Assembly (NCBI GenBank): GCA_947475995.1
Contig: CANJNI010000041.1
Coordinates: 1 to 35,407, forward strand
DNA from: Beijerinckiaceae bacterium
GTDB lineage: Bacteria > Pseudomonadota > Alphaproteobacteria > Rhizobiales > Beijerinckiaceae
Direction: 5' to 3'
Length of the DNA stretch: 35,407 bases
How positions within the stretch are numbered: position 1 is the stretch's first letter; every line of letters begins with the position of its first letter. Below are positions 16,939 to 24,665 of the stretch, piece after piece. The translations under genes were made by a program, and so were the position numbers. The notes under the pieces are model-generated. The model was not told where the DNA came from. It worked only from the letters and a program-made list of their open reading frames with translations, and searched no databases.

Positions 16939-17604
16939 ATGACCGGACTGGCTGACACGATCGAGAAGCCCAAACCGAGGCTGATCAAGGTCCTTATTGT
17001 CGACGATCATCCGATCGTCATTTCCGGCTGCCGCGCGATGCTGCTGGGCGAGCGGGACATGCAGGTGTTTGCCGCCACCAATGGCGAGCAGGCGCTTGAG
17101 CTGTTTTCCAGTCTCGGCCCCGCCGTGGTGGTGCTCGACATCAACCTGCCGGGCATATCCGGATTTGAAGTCGCCCGCCGCATGCTCGAACAGGAGCCGA
17201 AGGCGCGGATTCTTTTCTTCAGCATGAACGACGATCCGATCTTCGCAGCGCGGTCGCTCGAATGCGGTGCGAAAGGCTACATCACGAAGAACGACGACCC
17301 AGCCGATTTCATCACTGCGATCCGCAAGGTCGAGGCTGGCGAGGTTTATCTTCGGCCCGATGTCGCGCGACGCATCGAGCACTACAAGACCCAGAAGGCG
17401 ACCAACCCGCTGGGCGCGCTGTCGCCGCGCGAGATCGAAATCCTGCGCCTGCTCGGGCGCGGCAAGTCGATGCCGGAGATCGCGCATCTCATCAATCTCT
17501 CGCACAAGACCGTGGCAAATGCCTGCACGCTGATGAAGAACAAGGTCGGCGCGCGCAGTCCGATGGATCTGGTGCGCATCGCGCATGAGCACGGACTCGT
17601 GTGA
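16939..17604 (+). CDS. NarL/FixJ-family response regulator
   Basis: The 221-residue protein has a receiver domain (about 16-135) with the acidic pair D22/D23, phosphoacceptor Asp67 in VVLDINLPG, Ser95 and Lys117. A LuxR-type helix-turn-helix (about 157-215) follows, with LSPREIEILRLLGRGKSMPE and LSHKTVANACTLMKNKVGA. ATG 16939 is preferred over TTG 16933. It is divergent from the sensor kinase across about 100 bp and overlaps tonB by four bases (GTGA at 17601-17604), so it is translationally coupled to tonB. The context says it controls the uptake genes around it, probably including the receptor on the other strand. Confidence 0.93.
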   Translation: MTGLADTIEKPKPRLIKVLIVDDHPIVISGCRAMLLGERDMQVFAATNGEQALELFSSLGPAVVVLDINLPGISGFEVARRMLEQEPKARILFFSMNDDPIFAARSLECGAKGYITKNDDPADFITAIRKVEAGEVYLRPDVARRIEHYKTQKATNPLGALSPREIEILRLLGRGKSMPEIAHLINLSHKTVANACTLMKNKVGARSPMDLVRIAHEHGLV

Positions 17605-18890
17605 ACCACGTTTCGCACCAGGCGTTCATCGGCATGCGGGTCGATGACGGCATGATGTTCGGCGGCGCGACGGCTCCGCCGGTCGAGATCGCCTTGCGGT
17701 CCGGTGTGGCAGTGGCGGGCGATGCGCCCGTCGTGACAGGCGGCGACGAGCCGCTGTTGGTCACGCTTCGCCGGGATCGCGTCTTCGTTCCGGTGCTGGT
17801 GCTGTCGGCCGCCATCCACATCGCGGTTGCGGCCGCCTTCGGGCTTTACGATCGTCCCCGCATCGGCATGGCGGGCGGACAGGAAATTCCGGTCGAGATC
17901 GTGGTGGAGACGATCGACAATTCGCCCGGCGCGGACGATGTGCGTCTGGACCTGCCGATGCCCGACCTGCCGCCGGACCCTGTTTTTCCTCCGCCCGAAC
18001 CCGTGCAGGTCGCAGAGGCTCCTGCGCCCGTCGAGCTTCCCGAGCCGGACCTGCCGCCGCCGCTGGTCCTCCCCGAGCCTGAACCTCTGGTGCAGGCGGC
18101 GGAAGCGCTGCCGCCCTTGGAGTTGCCTCCGCCCGACCCGCCGCCGCCCCTCGCCGTGGCTGAGCCGGAACCGCCGCCGCCTGAACCGGATCCTCCCGTG
18201 CAAGTGGCCGAGGCTCAGCCGCTTGTGGATCTGCCGCCTCCGGAGCCGCTCGCCCTGGCTGAGCCCGAGCCACCGCCCCGGCGTCTGGCCGAAGTGCAAT
18301 TGCCGGACGTCGAAGTTCCGCCACCGGAACCGCCGCCGCCGCTCTTCCTGCCGAAGCCCGAGGAGCCTCCGGCGCCGGTGCAGATGGTGGAGGCCGGACC
18401 GGTTCAGCCGCCGCCCGTCGCGAGTCCCGCGCCGCTTCCGCCGCCCGACCTTGCCAGACGCGAGCAGGAGCGCCGCAAGGCTGCAGAAGAAGCTCGCCGC
18501 AAGCAGGAGCAAGTGCGGCAGGAGCAGGCTCGGCGCGACGCGCAGGCCAGACGCGAGGCGCAGCAGAAGGCCGCCGCAGCGGCTCCGCGTCCTGCCGCAG
18601 CCAGTGCGGGCGACATTGCAAGCTTCAAGGCGCGCGTCGCCGGAAAGCTGGCCTCCAGCAAGCGATACCCGGACGCGGCCCGCTCGCGTGGCGCTACGGG
18701 CGTGGCGGTGGTCTCGTTCCGCATCGACGCCTCCGGCAATCCCTCTGGCGTCTCGCTGGCGAAATCCAGCGGCCACGCGGATCTCGATGCAGAGACTCTC
18801 GCGATGGTGCGCCGGGCAGCGCCCTTTCCGGCGCCGCCGCAGGGTGCGCCGACCTCCTTCTCGGTGCCGATCAACTACAATCTGCGCTGA
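17601..18890 (+). CDS. tonB: TonB energy-transducing protein with long Pro/Glu spacer
   Basis: The 429-residue protein couples the inner-membrane proton-motive force to outer-membrane receptors. It starts at GTG 17601, inside the regulator's stop. A long cytoplasmic N-terminus (about 60 residues) precedes one membrane anchor (about 61-81, VFVPVLVLSAAIHIAVAAAF). A Pro/Glu-rich periplasmic spacer (about 119-282) is built from imperfect repeats of the type 'P.PVQVAEA.P..LP.PE'. Next comes a charged helix rich in Arg, Glu and Gln (about 285-335). The C-terminal TonB domain (about 345-429) has SKRYPDAARSRGATGVAVVS and ends PINYNLR. It is longer than the roughly 240 residues of enterobacterial TonB. 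No exbB or exbD is in the window. The receptor at 12894-15305 is the obvious partner. Confidence 0.92.
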   Translation: MNHVSHQAFIGMRVDDGMMFGGATAPPVEIALRSGVAVAGDAPVVTGGDEPLLVTLRRDRVFVPVLVLSAAIHIAVAAAFGLYDRPRIGMAGGQEIPVEIVVETIDNSPGADDVRLDLPMPDLPPDPVFPPPEPVQVAEAPAPVELPEPDLPPPLVLPEPEPLVQAAEALPPLELPPPDPPPPLAVAEPEPPPPEPDPPVQVAEAQPLVDLPPPEPLALAEPEPPPRRLAEVQLPDVEVPPPEPPPPLFLPKPEEPPAPVQMVEAGPVQPPPVASPAPLPPPDLARREQERRKAAEEARRKQEQVRQEQARRDAQARREAQQKAAAAAPRPAAASAGDIASFKARVAGKLASSKRYPDAARSRGATGVAVVSFRIDASGNPSGVSLAKSSGHADLDAETLAMVRRAAPFPAPPQGAPTSFSVPINYNLR

Positions 18891-18955
18891 CGCGCGCTTG
18901 ACCATGTGCGGGCGATGCAGGCACTTGGGCGGCGCATCCTTTCCGCAGGTTTCGC

Positions 18956-19870
18956 TTGGCCAGTTCCGACTTCACCCACCGTCTGTCTCAGGGCGCAGAG
19001 CGCGTCGAGCGTATGCTGGAGCGTATCCTGTCGGCGGATTGTCTGCCGGGCGAAACCGCGCGTCCCAATCGCCTGCTCGACGCCATGCGGCATGCGAGCC
19101 TCGATGGCGGCAAGCGGTTGCGGCCTTTCCTGATGATCGAGAGCGCCCGGATGTTGGGCCTCGACAACGAGGGCGTGTTGCGCGCCGCCTGCGCGCTCGA
19201 ACTCGTGCATTGCTATTCGCTTGTCCATGACGATCTGCCCGCCATGGATGACGACGATCTGCGTCGGGGGCGCCCGACGGTTCACAAGGCGTTTGACGAG
19301 GCGACGGCCATCCTCGCAGGAGACTCGCTGCTGACTCTTGCGTTCGACGTGATGGGCGATGCGCCGACGCATCCGGACCCCGCCGTGCGGGCCGCGCTTG
19401 TGGTCGGCCTTGCACGCAATGCCGGGATCGGCGGCATGGCGGGCGGGCAGATGTTCGATCTCGCCGCCGAGAAAGCAGAAGCGCCGTTGGGGCGCGCCCA
19501 GATCGAAACCTTGCAGGCGATGAAGACGGGCGCATTGCTGCGTTTCGCTGTCGAGGCGGGCGGCCTGATGGCCGGCGCGTCGGCGCCGCGGAAGGCGGCG
19601 CTTGCCGAATATGGCGCGGCGCTCGGGGCGGCCTTTCAGGTGGCTGACGATATTCTCGACCATGAAGGCGATGCCGCGCAGCTCGGCAAGCGCGCCGGCA
19701 AGGACGCCGACCGCAACAAGGCGACGCTTGTGACGTTGCTGGGGCTCGCAGCCGCCAAGCTGTGGCGCGACGAACTGGCAGAGCGGGCCGAAGCCGCGCT
19801 CGATATGTTCGGACCTCGCGCTGACATATTGCGGCAGGCTGCGCGCTTCACCGCATCACGCGACCATTGA
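18956..19870 (+). CDS. ispA: Farnesyl diphosphate synthase (short-chain polyprenyl synthase)
   Basis: The 304-residue class II prenyl synthase condenses isopentenyl diphosphate with dimethylallyl or geranyl diphosphate in the cytoplasm. The first Asp-rich motif, HDDLPAMDDDDLRRGRP, has D92, D93 and D98. Residues before it (ELVHCYSLV) match the E. coli IspA type, favouring a C15 product. The second Asp-rich motif is FQVADDILDHEGD, followed by LGKRAGKD. GGKRLRP near residue 51 binds the diphosphate. The start is TTG 18956 with AGG about eight bases upstream; a shorter start cannot be excluded. It lies 65 bp after tonB and 10 bp before the DUF1345 gene, so read-through is possible, but a functional link to the uptake locus is not suggested. 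Confidence 0.92.
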   Translation: MASSDFTHRLSQGAERVERMLERILSADCLPGETARPNRLLDAMRHASLDGGKRLRPFLMIESARMLGLDNEGVLRAACALELVHCYSLVHDDLPAMDDDDLRRGRPTVHKAFDEATAILAGDSLLTLAFDVMGDAPTHPDPAVRAALVVGLARNAGIGGMAGGQMFDLAAEKAEAPLGRAQIETLQAMKTGALLRFAVEAGGLMAGASAPRKAALAEYGAALGAAFQVADDILDHEGDAAQLGKRAGKDADRNKATLVTLLGLAAAKLWRDELAERAEAALDMFGPRADILRQAARFTASRDH

Positions 19871-19880
19871 GGGGACGTAC

Positions 19881-20573
19881 ATGGCGCAGAGCGCGCAGGC
19901 TCATGGTCCGTTCACCCGCAACCTGCTCGCCCGGCTGCACCTCGTCATATCCATGATCCTCGGGGCGATCTCGGTTTTAGCAACTCCTGCCGGGTGGGAC
20001 ATCACCACACGTGCGCTGACGGGCTGGAACATCACCGTCTGGTTCTACATCATCTGGGGCGCGATCACACAGGCGCGCAGCACACACGAATCCATGCGCA
20101 GCCGCGCCGAGTCAGCCGATGAATCACGCTTCGTGGTTCTGGTGATTTCCATCGTGGCCGCAGGCGCAAGTTTCATCGCCATCTTCGCCCAGCTCGGCAT
20201 GGCGAAGGAGATGCAGGGACTGCCCAAAGCCCTGCATCTGGGCCTCGCGATCCTGACCATCCTGGGGTCGTGGACGTTCATCCACCTGACGTTTGCGCAA
20301 CATTACGCGCACGAATTCTTTGTCGAACGCGACACGGAAAAGAAACTGCCGCCGGACCAGCGCGGCGGCCTGCAAATTCCCGGCTGCGAAAAGCCGGAGT
20401 TCGGGGATTTCCTTTATTTCTCTTTCGTCATCGGCGTCGCCTGCCAGACCGCCGACATCGCCATCACGTCGAAAATCATGCGCCGCGTGGCGCTGGTTCA
20501 TTGCGTTCTGTCGTTCTTCTTCAACACAGCAATCCTCGCGCTGACGATCAACATCGGTGCGGGACTGGTCTGA
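19881..20573 (+). CDS. DUF1345 family integral membrane protein
   Basis: The 230-residue product has about five membrane helices, with segments around residues 20-38, 50-62, 85-108, 118-140 and 206-228. The cytoplasmic loop EFFVERDTEKKLPPDQRGGL and the motif YFSFVIGVACQTADIAITSK are typical of DUF1345 proteins, which are widespread in proteobacteria and of unknown function. The length is normal. GGGGACGTAC precedes the ATG. It follows ispA by 10 bp and abuts the quinone oxidoreductase tail to tail with no gap. Confidence 0.85.
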   Translation: MAQSAQAHGPFTRNLLARLHLVISMILGAISVLATPAGWDITTRALTGWNITVWFYIIWGAITQARSTHESMRSRAESADESRFVVLVISIVAAGASFIAIFAQLGMAKEMQGLPKALHLGLAILTILGSWTFIHLTFAQHYAHEFFVERDTEKKLPPDQRGGLQIPGCEKPEFGDFLYFSFVIGVACQTADIAITSKIMRRVALVHCVLSFFFNTAILALTINIGAGLV

Positions 20574-21572
20574 TTACGGAACCAGAACCGCCGAGCCCAT
20601 GAAGGCGCGATTTTCGAGATCGCGATGCGCGTCGGCCACATCCTGCAACCGATAGGTGCGGCTGACTTCCACCTTCAGCACGCCGCGGCTGACGAGATCG
20701 AAGAGTTCTGCGAAATTGTCGTGCGTCGTCTGCGGGTCCGACAGGTATGACGAGAAGGCCGGGCGCGAGACGCTGAGCGAGCCCTTCTTGGCGAGCAGCA
20801 GCAAATCGAGCGGCGGCACATGGCCGGAGGCGTTGCCGTAATTGATCAGCATTCCGAAAGGCCGCACGCAATCGAGCGATTTCATGAACGTGTCCTGCCC
20901 GACGCCATCGAACACGCAAGCGACGCCGCCCGGCGCAATGCGCTTCACCTCAGTGACGAAATCAAGTTCGCGATAGAGAATCGGATGATCGCAGCCGTAC
21001 GCCTTCGCAAAGGCGGCCTTCTCCGCAGAGCCGACCGTGCCGAGCACGACCGCGCCCAGATGTTTCAGCCATTGCGAGAGCAGAATGCCGACGCCAGATG
21101 CGGCTGCATGGATCAGCACCGGATCGCCCGCCTTTGGCCGCCAGATGCGGTTGATCATGCAGGCCGCCGTCAGGCCCTTCAGCATCACGGCGGCCGCCTG
21201 CTGGTCGCTCACGCCATCGGGCAGACGCACGAGGCTTGAAGCCGGCACGTTGCGTTCTTCGCCATAGGAGCCGGTGTTCTCATAAAACGGCCCGCCGACG
21301 CCCACATAGCCGACACGGTCGCCGGGCTTCCAGTCGCTGACGCCCGGCCCGACGCTCGCCACCACGCCCGCAGCCTCATTGCCGAGGATCACCGGGAACA
21401 CCAGTGGTTTGGCGATGTAGAAGCCGCCGCGACGGACGTTGATGTCGGAAAAATTCAGCGAGATCGCCGTATGCCGCACGCGCACTTCGCCGGGGCCGGG
21501 CGCGGGAAGTTCGAAATCCTCCCAGCGCAGAACCTCGGGTCCGCCATTCTGATGGATGCGCGCCGCCTTCAT
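20574..21572 (-). CDS. NADPH:quinone oxidoreductase (zinc-free MDR family)
   Basis: The 332-residue medium-chain reductase lacks the Cys and His zinc ligands of alcohol dehydrogenases and resembles QOR. The N-terminal GroES-like part has GPGEVRVRHTAISLNFSDIN and the signature GNEAAGVVASVGPGVSDWKP. The Rossmann part has 'HAAASGVGILLSQWLKHLGA' for NADPH. Such enzymes reduce quinones or alpha,beta-unsaturated carbonyls. The start is supported by GAGGACACC just before ATG 21572. It is monocistronic or shares a message with the cytochrome c upstream (62-bp gap, same strand). Confidence 0.9.
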   Translation of the reverse strand: MKAARIHQNGGPEVLRWEDFELPAPGPGEVRVRHTAISLNFSDINVRRGGFYIAKPLVFPVILGNEAAGVVASVGPGVSDWKPGDRVGYVGVGGPFYENTGSYGEERNVPASSLVRLPDGVSDQQAAAVMLKGLTAACMINRIWRPKAGDPVLIHAAASGVGILLSQWLKHLGAVVLGTVGSAEKAAFAKAYGCDHPILYRELDFVTEVKRIAPGGVACVFDGVGQDTFMKSLDCVRPFGMLINYGNASGHVPPLDLLLLAKKGSLSVSRPAFSSYLSDPQTTHDNFAELFDLVSRGVLKVEVSRTYRLQDVADAHRDLENRAFMGSAVLVP

Positions 21573-21634
21573 GGTGTCCTCGCTCTGTTCGGCCCTGACT
21601 AGGCCGGACGCGGGCGGGGATCAAGAGTCTTCGG

Positions 21635-21916
21635 TCAGCCGCGCAGTCCGGTCAAATAGTCGACGATCTGGTTGCGCTCGGCGTCGCTGTCGGTGTGGTG
21701 ATGCGACAGAAAGCCTTCAAGACTTGCGGCGACATCGGCGGTCGTTCGGCCCCGCACGGACGTAGCCAGCGCGCGGGCATCCGCGTGGCACCGTTCGCAA
21801 GATTGCGCATAGAGTGCGGCTCCTGAATCCGCAGCCGCTTCGCCGGAGAACACCGCAGCGAAAATCAGACCGGAGGCAAATGCGCTCCGGGCGATAAGGT
21901 CCAGCATCTGTTTCAT
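21635..21916 (-). CDS. Small exported c-type cytochrome
   Basis: From ATG 21916 the product has 93 residues; an ATG at 21964 would add 16. A signal peptide (MKQMLDLIARSAFASGLIFA to about GEAAA) leads into a small domain with one heme-attachment site, CERCH. Class I cytochromes of this size normally have a Met ligand in the C-terminal half, but no Met follows the CERCH here. The His run in FLSHHHTDSD is the only evident sixth-ligand source, so a bis-His or unusual heme is possible. The C-terminal helix (AERNQIVDYLTGLRG) is typical. Electron partners are unknown. Confidence 0.75.
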   Translation of the reverse strand: MKQMLDLIARSAFASGLIFAAVFSGEAAADSGAALYAQSCERCHADARALATSVRGRTTADVAASLEGFLSHHHTDSDAERNQIVDYLTGLRG

Positions 21917-22017
21917 CCGCAATTGATGGCGGATCACGCCTACTTGTGGTTTGATTTGGCTCATTGCGTTCGCCCGGCGCCGTGATGCAATTGCGGACGC
22001 TTTTGAAAGGATAGTCC

Positions 22018-22110
22018 ATGAGTTTCTTCCGCTGGCTGTTCTCCTTCTTTTTGGGATATCGTCATCGCCATCGCGGCGGCGGCGGTTTTGGCGGTCGGGG
22101 TCGCTGGTAA
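22018..22110 (+). CDS. 30-residue Gly/Arg-rich microprotein
   Basis: A short frame reads MSFFRWLFSFFLGYRHRHRG followed by GGGFGGRGRW and TAA. AAAGGA (22006-22011) lies six bases before the ATG, a good Shine-Dalgarno. A hydrophobic N-terminal half (residues 2-13) could insert in the membrane, followed by a His/Arg pair repeat and a Gly-rich basic tail. I do not recognise a named family. The good ribosome-binding site, position in an otherwise unexplained gap and non-random composition support a real small protein. It lies 48 bp before the S1/P1 nuclease gene and may share its transcript. Confidence 0.55.
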   Translation: MSFFRWLFSFFLGYRHRHRGGGGFGGRGRW

Positions 22111-22158
22111 GACTGCGGATACAGCGCCACCTGACCCGGCCACGACAGGGAGGAAGTC

Positions 22159-23001
22159 ATGCGGTCTTTTTTGGTCGCTGCAATGATGCTGGCCTCCCTG
22201 CCGGACCGCGTTCTGGCATGGGGAGAAGTCGGCCATGAAACGGTCGCGCTGATCGCCGCGCGCTTGCTGACTCCATCTGCGACCCGCATGGTCGAGGACG
22301 TTCTGGGTTCCGCTCCTGCCCCCAAGGCCATGCAGGACATCGCCTTGTGGGCGGACCGGAACGGACTTTCCGAAACGGCGCGGTGGCACACGGTGGCCGT
22401 TCCGCCGACTGGCGCGGGTTATGATCGGGCGCGCGATTGTCCGGATGGAGAATGCATCGTCGAAAAGCTTGGCGCTTTCGTGAGCAAACTTCAGCAGCCG
22501 TCGAGTTCCGTAGAGGAACGCGCCGCTGCGCTGGCCTACACGATTCACTTTGTCGGCGACATTCACATGCCGGTTCACGCCTTTGCGCCGCTCAATCCGC
22601 AAAGCGGCATCTGGATGAAAATCGGCGACAAGATCGAGAAGTTTCACCTCTGGTGGGATGACGAATTCATCCTGGCGCTGGGCTCAAGTCCTGTCGCTCT
22701 CGCGGAGGATCTGACGCCGAAGATCACGGCTGATCAACGACGTCTCTGGAGCAGCGGCTCACCTGCCGAGTGGGCGAACGAGTCGTTCAATCTTGCGCGC
22801 GAATTCATCGCAAGGCACAATCTGATCAGCAGCATTACGGCGGAGCATTCACAGCAGAATCCCATCGTACTTCCGCCAGATGTGCTGGAGGAGCTGAAGC
22901 CTGCGATTGCCCGCCGGCTGCAAATGGCCGCTGTGCGTCTGGCGTGGACGATCAACAAGGCCGCCGAAGAAAACGCGGCGGGCGCGAAACCGCGCCCTTA
23001 G
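22159..23001 (+). CDS. S1/P1-type nuclease, exported
   Basis: The 280-residue precursor has a signal peptide ending LPDRVLA. The mature protein would begin with Trp21, whose amino group is a zinc ligand in P1 nuclease. Other trinuclear-zinc ligands are visible: GHE (His26), the Asp in LWADRNG, the His in RWHTV, both His in 'AYTIHFVGDIHMPVHAFAP', and FHLWWDD. These enzymes cleave single-stranded DNA and RNA and 3'-phosphates in the periplasm or outside the cell, probably for phosphate or nucleotide scavenging. GGGAGGAAGTC precedes the ATG. It converges with gpmI, leaving only two bases between stops. Confidence 0.92.
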   Translation: MRSFLVAAMMLASLPDRVLAWGEVGHETVALIAARLLTPSATRMVEDVLGSAPAPKAMQDIALWADRNGLSETARWHTVAVPPTGAGYDRARDCPDGECIVEKLGAFVSKLQQPSSSVEERAAALAYTIHFVGDIHMPVHAFAPLNPQSGIWMKIGDKIEKFHLWWDDEFILALGSSPVALAEDLTPKITADQRRLWSSGSPAEWANESFNLAREFIARHNLISSITAEHSQQNPIVLPPDVLEELKPAIARRLQMAAVRLAWTINKAAEENAAGAKPRP

Positions 23002-23003
23002 CT

Positions 23004-24524
23004 TCAGGAACTCAGCAGCGACTTGCCGTTCATTTCCGGCGGCTTGGCAAGGCCCATCAGGTCCAGCATCGTGGGCGCAAGGTCGGCAAGGCGGCCCGGC
23101 GCAACGCCGTTGTTGCCGCCGCCCAGCATGATCAGCGGCACCGGATTGGTGGTGTGCGCCGTGTGCGGGCCGCCGGTCTCGGGGTCGATCATGGTTTCGC
23201 AATTGCCGTGGTCGGCCGTGACCAGCAGCGCGCCGCCCGCCTTCTCGATGGCGTCCGCGATGCGCCCCAAGCCCGTATCGACCGTCTCGACAGCCTTGAT
23301 GGCGGCGGAAAGCACGCCCGTATGGCCCACCATGTCGGGATTGGCGTAGTTCAGGACGATCATGTCGTACTTGCCGGAATTGATCGCCTCGACAGCCTTG
23401 TCGGTGAGTTCAGGCGCAGACATCTCGGGCTGCAGATCGTAAGTGGCGACCTTCGGGGACGGCACCATGATGCGGTCCTCGCCCGCATAGGGCGTCTCCT
23501 CGCCGCCGTTGAGAAAATAGGTGACGTGCGGATATTTTTCCGTCTCCGCCATGCGGAGCTGCTTGCGGCCTGCGTCGGCGACGATCTTGCCCAGAACGTT
23601 GTCAAGATTCTGCGGCGCGAAGATCGTGTCCAGAAACGGATTGAGGTCTTCCGAATATTGCGTCATCCCGACAGCGCCGGCGAAAGCCACGATCTTCTTG
23701 CGCTCGAAGCCCGTGAAGGCCGGGTCCAGCATGGCGGCGAGAATCTCGCGCACGCGGTCGGCGCGGAAATTGAAGCACACCACTGCGTCGCCGTCGTTCA
23801 TTCCTGAATAGTCGCCAATGACGGCGGGATCGACGAATTCGTCGGTCACGTCTTTTGCATAGGCGGCGGCCATGACGGATTGCGGGTCCTCGAAGCGCGC
23901 GGCGTCGGCGGAAATCATGGCGTCATAGGCGCGCGACACGCGCTCCCAGCGTTTGTCGCGATCCATCGCCCAGTAGCGGCCGATCACGGCGCCGATCTTC
24001 ACGGCCTCGTCGAGCTGGCCCCTGAAGCGCCGCAGATCTTCTGCGCCCGAGCGCGGCGGCGTGTCGCGACCGTCCGTCAGGCAATGCACCGTGACCGGGA
24101 TCCCGGCGCGAGAAAGGATGTTCGCCACGCCCGCCGCATGGTCCTGATGCGAATGCACGCCGCCCGGCGACACGAGGCCCAGAAGGTGACAAGTTCTGCC
24201 GCTGGCCTTCAGTTTGGCGATGACATTCCGGACCGCCGCCATATTGGCGATGCTGCCGTCCTGAACCGCCAGCGTGATGCGCGGCAGTTCCTGCATGACC
24301 ACCCGGCCCGCCCCGATGTTGAGGTGGCCGACTTCCGAATTGCCCATCTGGCCTTCCGGCAGACCGACGTCGAGGCCCGACGTGTGCAGGAAGGAATGCG
24401 GCTTGTCGCGCCACAGCCGGTCGAAATTCGGCGTATTCGCCAGAACAACAGCGTTGTTGGCTGAATCGTCCCGCCAACCCCAACCATCGAGCACAACGAG
24501 CATGACCGGGCGACGCGCTTGCAT
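23004..24524 (-). CDS. gpmI: 2,3-bisphosphoglycerate-independent phosphoglycerate mutase
   Basis: The 506-residue glycolytic enzyme interconverts 3- and 2-phosphoglycerate by a phosphoserine intermediate using two Mn ions. The N-terminal VVLDGWGWRDD (Asp13) and GQMGNSEVGHLNIGAGR (nucleophile Ser63) are present. HQDHAAG, 'HCLTDGRDTPPRSGAEDLRR', FNFRADRVRE, NYANPDMVGHTG and TADHGNCETM supply the metal and substrate ligands. The length is normal and all motifs are intact. It is transcribed alone, divergent from the ABC permease genes. Confidence 0.97.
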   Translation of the reverse strand: MQARRPVMLVVLDGWGWRDDSANNAVVLANTPNFDRLWRDKPHSFLHTSGLDVGLPEGQMGNSEVGHLNIGAGRVVMQELPRITLAVQDGSIANMAAVRNVIAKLKASGRTCHLLGLVSPGGVHSHQDHAAGVANILSRAGIPVTVHCLTDGRDTPPRSGAEDLRRFRGQLDEAVKIGAVIGRYWAMDRDKRWERVSRAYDAMISADAARFEDPQSVMAAAYAKDVTDEFVDPAVIGDYSGMNDGDAVVCFNFRADRVREILAAMLDPAFTGFERKKIVAFAGAVGMTQYSEDLNPFLDTIFAPQNLDNVLGKIVADAGRKQLRMAETEKYPHVTYFLNGGEETPYAGEDRIMVPSPKVATYDLQPEMSAPELTDKAVEAINSGKYDMIVLNYANPDMVGHTGVLSAAIKAVETVDTGLGRIADAIEKAGGALLVTADHGNCETMIDPETGGPHTAHTTNPVPLIMLGGGNNGVAPGRLADLAPTMLDLMGLAKPPEMNGKSLLSS

Positions 24525-24665
24525 GGGATTCTCCAGATGTCCGGCGGTTCCTACCCAACGCGCAGGCAGGCCACAAGCGGGGCTTTAGAGGGCAATCGTG
24601 CAGAATGCGTTGACAGGCCGCCCCGGTCGCCCTGATGTATGCCCGCACAGGGGAACCGGCAGGAC

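Noticed and set aside
17382-18905. A 507-residue minus-strand frame opposite tonB
   Set aside because: Arg-rich shadow of the proline-rich codons of tonB.
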